From NCBI GenBank assembly GCA_964468725.1, contig CAYXVU010000036.1, forward strand, positions 1-35,495: a stretch of DNA of 35,495 bases, written 5' to 3'. A program made the translations under genes and the position numbers. The notes below the pieces were generated by a model. The model saw only the letters and a list, made by a program, of their open reading frames with translations. It made no database searches and was not told the DNA's origin. This document shows positions 29,249-35,495 of the stretch, piece by piece (positions within the stretch are counted from its first letter, which is position 1; the number at the start of each line of letters is the position of its first letter). Origin of the DNA: CAYXVU01 sp964468725 (GTDB lineage Bacteria > Acidobacteriota > Blastocatellia > UBA7656).

Positions 29249-30841
29249 TCATTGCCGTTTGAGTCTGGCTAACGAGTAGAGCTTATCAACATCGAGGCGA
29301 AGGCCGATGTTGAAGCGATTCTCCTTTTTCATACTGGTTTCGGTAGCGGAAGCAAAGGTGTAGGCAACGGGAATACTAAAGCCGGTTGCGACCGGGATTT
29401 CCACACGGAATTGCACATTGGCAATGTCAGGTTTTTTCCCCATCATCCCTTCATTCTCTTTCATGCGTTGATAGGCTCCGCTGAAGGAATAGGTAATTTT
29501 GCTGAGGTCTTCGAGTTGCACGAAGGGGTTGCGGGTTTCGCCTTCGAAGGAGAGCGCAAAGTTGTAATCGCGCACGCGCTCTTGATTCATCATTCGGTTG
29601 GGATTGTTGTAGAGGGTGATACCGGCATTGAAGATCAGATTCATCGGCGCTTGTTTCATCTGATAGAGGAGCTTGATTTCAGAGAAGTCCGAGCCGGTCT
29701 CAACGCGATGATTGGTGTATTCAAGTGTGCTGAGCTGTTTGCCTTCTAAGGTTTTGGTAAAGGCATCATACTGCGCCTTCACCTCGTCAAGTGCTTTCTG
29801 TGCTGAAGCAATTCTCGGCAAGATGTTGGCGGCGATCTCCTGTTTGACGGCTTCCAGTTGCGCCTCGGTTAAGATTTCATGGTTTTTGATCGGGTCATAG
29901 ACTTTCTCTTTTATGTAACAGAGGATCAGGCTCTTTATCCCTTCCGCATCGTCCGGGTTGTCATTTAGATAGGCCTGCACACGGTTCTTTAAGGGGTTCG
30001 GAACCGGGGATGTCGTAGTGCTGTTCAATTGCAAGCTTAGCCCTTCCAGTTTTTGCTTTGCCGCCTGCAAGTCCGGTTGTGAGGGGGACGCATCGGGTTC
30101 GAACAACGTGTTGTCGACCGAAGATTGAGCAGCCAGCCGCTTTTGCAAGAGAGGGGCAACCGTCTTTACCCAGAATCTGCGAAATTCCGGGGAGCGGGAA
30201 CTACGATCTCCGGTCAGTCGAAGTCGAACCGACCATTCCGATAATTGCTTTCTAGAAGCATTGGCAAGAATTTGCTCCTGATCCGAGATATTGAAAGAAG
30301 CGGAAACTCCGAGCCGATTCAGAAATCCGACATTCTGATAAAGGGAAGAGGTGTCGCGGCGGTTGATCAATGCCGCAAAGGCATAAGGCGTTGTGCTGAG
30401 GGTTAGGGTTGTATCATTGATGCTCTGTTTGATGGCTCCATGCTCTAAAGCGAACCCCAATAATTGGGCGTACCCCGGCTTTTCAGCCAGACTCGTTGAG
30501 CCGCTGGACTTTGAAGAGGTTCCAATCTGCTTATCCGTTCGGGCGGTTTCCCCAAAATGTTGGAAATCGAGAAACGAAACAACCGGCGCTTGAGGGAGAG
30601 TGATGTCAGTGAGGACGTAGAAGATCAAATCTTCCCAAAAGCCATCTACGAGGCTGGCTTGTTTATCCTTTACAATTTGCGACCCCAATCCTTCTGCTAT
30701 GACAACCACATTGCTTTTATCATTGGGATAGCAATTCGATGAATCTTGTGGCGAGCGACCAAAAGTCATGTGCACATTGAGGGCGCTGATGATTAACAGA
30801 GTTGACGCACAGATTTTTCTGAGCAGGTGGCTGATCCTCAT
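29249..30841 (-). CDS. Secreted protein of unknown function, possible outer-membrane barrel
   Basis: A protein of 530 residues. The start at 30841 was chosen because GAGGAG lies 7 bases upstream and gives a signal peptide (MRISHLLRKICASTLLIISA). The middle (about residues 210-360) is helical and Lys/Glu/Gln-rich (for example LQAAKQKLEGLSLQLNSTT and ITEAQLEAV-type stretches), possibly coiled. The ends are beta-rich with alternating polar/hydrophobic strands: TYSFSGAYQRMKENEG, VQFRVEIPVATGFSIPVAYTFASATE and, at the C-terminus, NRFNIGLRLDVDKLYSLARL. Those strands resemble a beta-barrel, but I recognise no family. It lies downstream of a 126-residue gene on the same strand, 102 bases apart. Confidence 0.72.
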   Translation of the reverse strand: MRISHLLRKICASTLLIISALNVHMTFGRSPQDSSNCYPNDKSNVVVIAEGLGSQIVKDKQASLVDGFWEDLIFYVLTDITLPQAPVVSFLDFQHFGETARTDKQIGTSSKSSGSTSLAEKPGYAQLLGFALEHGAIKQSINDTTLTLSTTPYAFAALINRRDTSSLYQNVGFLNRLGVSASFNISDQEQILANASRKQLSEWSVRLRLTGDRSSRSPEFRRFWVKTVAPLLQKRLAAQSSVDNTLFEPDASPSQPDLQAAKQKLEGLSLQLNSTTTSPVPNPLKNRVQAYLNDNPDDAEGIKSLILCYIKEKVYDPIKNHEILTEAQLEAVKQEIAANILPRIASAQKALDEVKAQYDAFTKTLEGKQLSTLEYTNHRVETGSDFSEIKLLYQMKQAPMNLIFNAGITLYNNPNRMMNQERVRDYNFALSFEGETRNPFVQLEDLSKITYSFSGAYQRMKENEGMMGKKPDIANVQFRVEIPVATGFSIPVAYTFASATETSMKKENRFNIGLRLDVDKLYSLARLKRQ

Positions 30842-30943
30842 GGTTGATCTCCTCTTTGGGAACGGGTTTAGCACAAACAGGAAACCGCTACCTCCATCGG
30901 TTTCTCCTGCCGGTTGTTCGAAGCGGTTTCGGACAGGCTGATC

Positions 30944-31324
30944 TTAATCTTCTACTTCAAACAGGATTCGCAGCGCGTGAAAGGAGTCCGATTTCTTAAT
31001 GACTGGCCCGGTGAAGACGCTGCCTCCCGCAGAGCCTTGTAAAAGAAAGGTGCAGGATGGCTCTGCAATCTCTATGTCACCATTTCCGGCATCGGGGAAA
31101 TTGCACATCACACGGACACGTACGCTGCGAGCGAGACCATTCCCGATGGTAAAAGAGAATCGAGGATCGCCGTTCGGGTCGGTATTGAGATTGGGCAATA
31201 CTTGTCCGGCCTTTGCCGCCGATACATTTTCACTGGCAACGCCATCAGGCTCGGCGACGATGGTGATGACTTCGCCGCGCACAACCTGAAAGGTAGAGGG
31301 ATTACTTGGATCCGGTTGTTGCAT
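30944..31324 (-). CDS. Hypothetical beta-rich protein (126 residues)
   Basis: The product has no signal peptide and reads as a beta-sandwich type sequence: FQVVRGEVITIVAEPDG, DPRFSFTIGNGLARSVRVRV, then MCNFPDAGNGDIEIAEPSCTFLLQGSAGG, and ending LRILFEVED. Two cysteines (MCNF and PSCTF) could form a disulfide if exported. The ATG at 31324 has a strong AAGGAG 7 bases upstream. No family recognised. It is divergent from the APC permease region and upstream of the secreted 530-residue protein, which might be its partner. Confidence 0.7.
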   Translation of the reverse strand: MQQPDPSNPSTFQVVRGEVITIVAEPDGVASENVSAAKAGQVLPNLNTDPNGDPRFSFTIGNGLARSVRVRVMCNFPDAGNGDIEIAEPSCTFLLQGSAGGSVFTGPVIKKSDSFHALRILFEVED

Positions 31325-31668
31325 TGAAAACTCCTTTTCGGGTTGGAAACGAAATCCAACGATGATCTGAGGCTAATGGAACTGCCGTTTATAATCTGTT
31401 TCGCGTGGCGTTACGCCCAAGCGCTGAAGCGTACAGGTCTACGAATCGGATATCTGAATGAGCAACGAATTCGCCGGGTGCGTTCGTTTGCTAAACCGGA
31501 CAGCCAGAGAAACTGGAATAAGATTGCCGCAATCCCGCTTCTCTGACTCTATATGTATGGTTTCGGAAAATATCACAGAAAAATCTCTTGGCGGGAAAAT
31601 TTTTTCAACCGGCGGGAGTCGGAGTGTAAGAGGAGCGAAGTGATAGATGAGGGAACCCCTCTCCTGAC
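31325..31668. other. 344-base intergenic region
   Basis: This spacer holds no credible gene. A TATAAT box lies at 31390-31395 on the plus strand, but with no matching -35. A TTGCCG near 31526 and a TATATG-like box near 31552-31560 (spacing about 20) are also weak. A GAGGGAACCCCTC inverted repeat (31649-31661) lies just before the TTG start of the permease and may act as a stem at its ribosome site. Short ORFs here look random. Confidence 0.45.
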
Positions 31669-33132
31669 TTGACGATTCAGACAGCGAAATATAAATTGCC
31701 GTCACTTGTGGAGACGCAAACGCAAAAGCCAACTCCGCCTTCGTCGGAAGGCAAAACGCTCACCTTGCAGCGTCGCCTCGGATTGCTCAGCGCCATTGCC
31801 GTGTTGATCGGCTCGACCATCGGTACGGGCATCTTTCGATCCCCCGGCGGAGCCGAAGGTGTTGCGGCTCGCGTTCCGAGTGAACCGCTCTATCTGTTTA
31901 TGTGGGTGCTCGGCGGTTTCTTCACTCTCTGCGGAGCGCTCACCCTTGCCGAATTGGCGGGCGCATTTCCCCATACCGGCGGCATCTACGTCTATCTGCG
32001 CGAAGGCTGGGGAAGACTCCCGGCCTTTTTATTTGGATGGTCGCAACTCATCATCATTCGAGCTTCGGCTCTCGGCGCAATCGCCACCGTCTTTGCGGAA
32101 TACCTGTTGCGCTTTTTGAACATCGAAAGCGATCTGACTGTCCGCCTGGTTGCGGCGGCAGCGATTGTGAGCGTCGCAATTTTCAACTTCTTTGGCGTCA
32201 GTCTCGGCGCTTTGGTGCAAAACCTGACGACCGGCGCGAAGTATCTGGCGCTGGTGATTCTCGTCCTCGCCGTCTTTATCTTCGGTGCCGTTTATCCCGC
32301 GCCTGAACGACTGCAAGTCATCGAAACGCAAACGACGATTTCATGGGGGCTGGTCGGGCTGGCGTTCATTTCCATGCTATGGGCTTATGATGGATGGGCG
32401 GATGTGACCTATGTGAGCGGCGAGATCAAGCAACCGGAACGTGCCTTGCCGCTGGCGCTCATCGTTGGCACGATTGCCGTGATTGTCATCTACCTTCTAT
32501 CGAATTTTGCTTATCTCCACCTCTTCAGCATTCATCAAATCCCGAAATCGCCGCTCATCGCCGCCGACACCGCCTTTCGAGTCTTCGGAGCAGGCGGCGA
32601 AAAATTTATTGCTATCGCCGTGATGATTTCCGCATTTGGGACGCTCAATGGTTCGATGATGACCGGCTCGCGCATTCTCTTTGCCCTTGCCGATGACAAG
32701 CTGTTCTTCAAACAGATTGCTGCTGTCCACCCGCGTTACCATACACCGTATATAGCGATCTTGTTGGCCACCGTCATCGCCATTGTCTTTGTGATGGTGA
32801 GTGGGTTTCAAGCGTTAGCCGATCTGTTTGTGCTCGGTGTTTGGCCGTTTTATGCAGGCGGTGTTGCGGCTGTCTATACGCTCAGGCGCAAACGCGCTGA
32901 ATTGCCTCGCCCCTATCGCACGCTCGGCTATCCGGTCACTCCAGCGCTCTTTATTCTCGCCGTTATCGTGTTACTGGGGAATGCTCTGGTTCAAGATATT
33001 CGGTATTGCGCAAGCTGGTTCACGGCTGCTACAACAACCGCCTCGCAGAGCGGCGCGTTACTGGTCTTAGCCATCATCCTTGCGGGAGTTCCCGTGTTTT
33101 ACATCTGGCAAAAGAAGGGGCGCACAAGTTGA
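31669..33132 (+). CDS. APC family amino acid permease
   Basis: A protein of 487 residues with about twelve membrane helices. The first helix carries the LeuT-fold substrate motif IGSTIGTGIFRSPGG. Others include GALTLAELAGAFPHTGGIYVY (the family helix-2/3 signature) and the APYDGW-like LWAYDGWADVTYVSGEIKQPERALP. The long helices at the C-terminus end with a basic QKKGRTS. The substrate is likely an amino acid; glutamate or a neutral one cannot be told apart. The start is uncertain: no ATG is in place. A TTG at 31669, another at 31696 and a GTG at 31708 are candidates, none with a clear site, and an inverted repeat lies just upstream. Glutamate dehydrogenase follows. Confidence 0.88.
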   Translation: MTIQTAKYKLPSLVETQTQKPTPPSSEGKTLTLQRRLGLLSAIAVLIGSTIGTGIFRSPGGAEGVAARVPSEPLYLFMWVLGGFFTLCGALTLAELAGAFPHTGGIYVYLREGWGRLPAFLFGWSQLIIIRASALGAIATVFAEYLLRFLNIESDLTVRLVAAAAIVSVAIFNFFGVSLGALVQNLTTGAKYLALVILVLAVFIFGAVYPAPERLQVIETQTTISWGLVGLAFISMLWAYDGWADVTYVSGEIKQPERALPLALIVGTIAVIVIYLLSNFAYLHLFSIHQIPKSPLIAADTAFRVFGAGGEKFIAIAVMISAFGTLNGSMMTGSRILFALADDKLFFKQIAAVHPRYHTPYIAILLATVIAIVFVMVSGFQALADLFVLGVWPFYAGGVAAVYTLRRKRAELPRPYRTLGYPVTPALFILAVIVLLGNALVQDIRYCASWFTAATTTASQSGALLVLAIILAGVPVFYIWQKKGRTS

Positions 33133-33232
33133 TGAAGGGGTTGTGAGGGAGATAGAGGTGAGCGGGTCATCAACAGACGGTCTACAAATGACTGCCGACG
33201 AAAGACAACCGTACTGATGAGAGGAAATGGTT

Positions 33233-34651
33233 ATGACAGAATCAACACATAGTTTTTTCGGTGAAGTGGTGCAAAACTTTGATCGTGCAGCGGCCTTTAC
33301 CAGCCATCCGAAAGGGCTGCTCGATCAAATCAAGAACTGCAATAGTGTCTATGGCTTTGAATTTCCTTTGCGCCATCCGGATGGCAGCATCGAAGTTATC
33401 AAAGCCTGGCGCGTTGAACATAGTCAGCATAAGTTGCCGGTTAAAGGCGGCATTCGCTACAGCCTCAGCGTTAATGAGGATGAAGTCAAAGCCTTAGCTG
33501 CATTGATGACCTACAAATGTGCGATTGTGGATGTGCCCTTTGGCGGCGCAAAGGGCGGCATTCAAATTGAACCGGCTCGATATACGCTCGCGCAACTGGA
33601 GCGCATAACCCGCCGATACACTCACGAACTGGCGAAGAAGAATTTCATCGGGCCGGGGATTGATGTTCCCGCTCCCGATTACGGAACCGGCGAACGCGAG
33701 ATGGCCTGGATTGCCGATACCTACATCGCGCTCAATCCGGGGTCGCTCGACGGTTTGGGGTGTGTCACCGGAAAGCCGGTGACGCAAGGCGGGATTCGCG
33801 GTCGCAAAGAGGCGACCGGACTGGGTCTGTTCTATGCCTTGAAAGAGGCCTGCTCGCACGCCGAAGATTTGAACAAACTCGGACTCACGACCGGCATTGC
33901 CGGTAAGCGCGTCGTCGTACAAGGTCTTGGCAACGTCGGTTATCACGCTGCCAAATTCTGTCGGGAGGGCGGCGCAATTGTGATCGCAATTGCCGAGCGC
34001 GAAGGCGCAATCTTCAACCCGGATGGCCTCGATGAAGATAAGGTCTTTCTGCACCGTAAAGAGAGCGGCTCGATTCTCGATTTTCACGGCGCTACCAACT
34101 TGGCCGATAGCCGCGAAGCCCTTGAGTTGGAGTGCGAAGTGCTCATTCCGGCTGCCTTAGAGAATCAGGTTACAAGAGAGAATGCTCCTCGCGTACAAGC
34201 GAAGATTATTTTAGAAGGCGCAAATGGTCCGGTGACTGCCGAAGCCGACGAAGTCCTTAACCAACGTGGCGTGATGGTTATTCCCGATATGTATGCGAAT
34301 GCCGGTGGGGTGACCGTCTCCTACTTCGAATGGTTGAAGAACCTTTCCCATGTACGCTTTGGTCGCATGGGGAAACGGTATGAAGAGGCGGCAGACCGTC
34401 GTATGCTGCGAGCCATTGAACGCGCCACCGGGCGGCAGTTCAGCGAAGAGGATTTGATCGGGTTGGTGCAAGGCGCAGATGAAGTTGATCTCGTGCGGTC
34501 TGGGTTGGAGGAGACCATGGCGGTTGCCTACCAGCAGATTATCGAGATTTTCAGGCGGCGACCGGAAGTGGGTAACCTGCGTACGGCTGCCTTTTTGAAT
34601 GCCATCGAAAAGATTGCGCTCTCTTATGCTGAATTAGGTATCTTCCCATAA
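33233..34651 (+). CDS. Glutamate dehydrogenase (Glu/Leu/Phe/Val dehydrogenase family)
   Basis: A protein of 472 residues. The ATG at 33233 has GAGGAAA 5-10 bases upstream; the ATG two codons earlier is too close. It interconverts glutamate and 2-oxoglutarate plus ammonia. The substrate and catalytic lysines are Lys71 (PVKGGIRYS), Lys95 (TYKCAIVDVPFGGAKGG) and Lys107. The catalytic Asp149 is in GPGIDVPAPDYGTGERE. The cofactor domain has VVVQGLGNVGYHAAKFC, and the end carries the family helices to ALSYAELGIFP. It is longer than the usual 410-450 residues because of inserts such as RVQAKIILEGANGPVTAEAD context. It follows an amino-acid permease by 100 bases, consistent with amino-acid catabolism. 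Cofactor preference not determined. Confidence 0.94.
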   Translation: MTESTHSFFGEVVQNFDRAAAFTSHPKGLLDQIKNCNSVYGFEFPLRHPDGSIEVIKAWRVEHSQHKLPVKGGIRYSLSVNEDEVKALAALMTYKCAIVDVPFGGAKGGIQIEPARYTLAQLERITRRYTHELAKKNFIGPGIDVPAPDYGTGEREMAWIADTYIALNPGSLDGLGCVTGKPVTQGGIRGRKEATGLGLFYALKEACSHAEDLNKLGLTTGIAGKRVVVQGLGNVGYHAAKFCREGGAIVIAIAEREGAIFNPDGLDEDKVFLHRKESGSILDFHGATNLADSREALELECEVLIPAALENQVTRENAPRVQAKIILEGANGPVTAEADEVLNQRGVMVIPDMYANAGGVTVSYFEWLKNLSHVRFGRMGKRYEEAADRRMLRAIERATGRQFSEEDLIGLVQGADEVDLVRSGLEETMAVAYQQIIEIFRRRPEVGNLRTAAFLNAIEKIALSYAELGIFP

Positions 34652-34675
34652 GCCGAGCAAACCGGGCATTTTATT

Positions 34676-34703
34676 TTGACTTGCAACGGGCTGACGGCAT
34701 ACT
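34676..34703 (+). promoter_or_regulatory. Promoter for the Ser/Thr kinase gene
   Basis: TTGACT (34676-34681), a 16-base spacer and CATACT (34698-34703), about 25 bases before the ATG at 34728. A short leader without a Shine-Dalgarno would result. Confidence 0.5.
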
Positions 34704-34727
34704 CTGCTTCTATAGCGAATTGTGCAT

Positions 34728-35495
34728 ATGATGAGCCGATGTCCACAATGCCACGCAGAGTTTCACGATACCGCGCCCTATTGCCCGTTATGCGGAACGA
34801 AGGTTGAGTGGGTCGAAGAGCGCGACTTTTCGACCTCCTCGCAATCGCAGGTTCCGACCAACCCCTTGACGACCTCCTCGTTCGAGACGGTTAAAACGGA
34901 GCTGGCAGAGATGCGCTGCCCAACCTGTCAGACAGGTTTTCATGCCGAGGCGAAGTTCTGTCACCGAGACGGAACCAAGCTAAACCCGGTATTGAAACTT
35001 TCCGATGAGGTGCTCGAATCCTTACCGGTAGAAGAGCCTCTGCCCGCTGACGACGACGTAAAGCCGAGTGCGCCGCTGGATGTTGATTCACTGCTGGGCC
35101 GCACAATTGCCAATCATTACCGATTAGTGAAAAAGATCGGACAAGGCGGCATGGGAGTGGTTTTCAAAGCCGAACATATTCGCATCAGTCGTCCGGCTGC
35201 CATTAAAATTCTCAACCCCGACATTGCTAATGATCCGGAGGTTGTGGCTCGCTTTGAACGCGAAGCCGAAATGGCCAGCCGTCTGACCCATCCCAATGCC
35301 GTCGCCGTTTATGATGTCGGCGAGGAGCCGGATGGCCTTGTCTATATCGCAATGGAATATGTCGACGGCGAACAGTTGTCGAAGATCATTCGACGTGAGG
35401 GAGCCTTGCCCCTCGAACGGGTGGTGCGAATTACCAACCAGGTCGCCGATGCGCTGCACACGGCCCATGAGTTGAATATCGTTCACCGCGATTTG
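34728..35495 (+). CDS. Serine/threonine protein kinase with N-terminal zinc ribbons, 3'-truncated by the window
   Basis: The frame is open to the last base; 256 residues are visible. The first ribbon has Cys5, Cys8, Cys19 and Cys22 (SRCPQCHAEF, YCPLCGTK). The second has Cys64 and Cys67 plus Cys78 (MRCPTCQTGF, FCHRDGTKL), with the fourth cysteine replaced by Asp81, as in many FCxxDG ribbons. A Pro/Asp-rich linker leads to a Hanks kinase domain from about residue 130. The domain has the glycine loop KIGQGGMGVVFKAEH, invariant Lys160 in AAIKIL, helix Glu179 in FEREAEMAS, and the catalytic HRDL (253-256) at the very end. No ATG Shine-Dalgarno is evident. Downstream domains are unknown. Such ribbon-kinases are typical of Acidobacteriota signalling. 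Confidence 0.93.
   Translation, partial: MMSRCPQCHAEFHDTAPYCPLCGTKVEWVEERDFSTSSQSQVPTNPLTTSSFETVKTELAEMRCPTCQTGFHAEAKFCHRDGTKLNPVLKLSDEVLESLPVEEPLPADDDVKPSAPLDVDSLLGRTIANHYRLVKKIGQGGMGVVFKAEHIRISRPAAIKILNPDIANDPEVVARFEREAEMASRLTHPNAVAVYDVGEEPDGLVYIAMEYVDGEQLSKIIRREGALPLERVVRITNQVADALHTAHELNIVHRDL

Overview
The window is a gene-dense chromosomal segment (no phage, plasmid, CRISPR or insertion-sequence genes seen) from a moderate-GC Gram-negative-type bacterium: lipoprotein signal peptides, a SecG, a putative outer-membrane barrel protein and exported enzymes all point to a diderm envelope. The mix of Uma2-type nucleases, a Ser/Thr kinase with N-terminal zinc ribbons, a gap-pgk-tpiA-secG-tRNA-Leu block, an S9D-type peptidase and traces of an atmospheric-type [NiFe] hydrogenase is most like Acidobacteriota of the Blastocatellia type. 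That placement is an inference from gene content, not a phylogeny. A run of ten N at 29192-29201 shows this is a scaffolded (possibly metagenome) assembly.

Layout. 1-3109: end of a UDP-glucose dehydrogenase gene, a Uma2 nuclease, then on the minus strand a sugar-type isomerase/oxidoreductase pair read from a promoter that overlaps the promoter of the plus-strand MDR oxidoreductase (3155-4165). 4249-6043: pyroglutamyl peptidase with a 62-residue partner on the minus strand, divergent from a lipoprotein. 6091-8697: a tryptophan-to-anthranilate cluster (Rid protein, tryptophan 2,3-dioxygenase, kynureninase-like enzyme) closed by a good terminator. 8769-9406: two small unknown minus-strand genes. 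9565-15394: dprA, topA, an AI-2E-type permease and an exported glutathione peroxidase. 15591-20174: the glycolytic operon gap-pgk-(lipoprotein)-tpiA-secG followed by tRNA-Leu(GAG).

20175-21004 is the oddest stretch. It holds the N-terminal part of a [NiFe]-hydrogenase small subunit fused out of frame to the C-terminal end of a HypE maturation protein, followed at once by a perfect 20-bp inverted repeat. This looks like the scar left when a whole hydrogenase operon was deleted (or a mis-assembly). 21005-29127 then carries OsmC, an exported S9 peptidase, QueD, an isocitrate dehydrogenase, leucyl aminopeptidase, and a trxB-DUF4149-zinc-ribbon operon. 29249-31324 holds two unrecognised minus-strand genes, one secreted. 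31669-35495 carries an APC permease, glutamate dehydrogenase and the start of a Ser/Thr kinase.

Together the recognisable genes are mostly housekeeping: central carbon flow (gap, pgk, tpiA, idh), amino-acid and peptide use (pcp, pepA, S9 peptidase, APC permease, gdh, kynA/kynU), and redox defence (gpx, OsmC, trxB). Several intergenic spacers contain long imperfect hairpins or multi-branched folds (6495, 9489, 16607, 20791, 23968). These have similar architecture but different sequence, and are the main non-coding novelty beside the hydrogenase scar.
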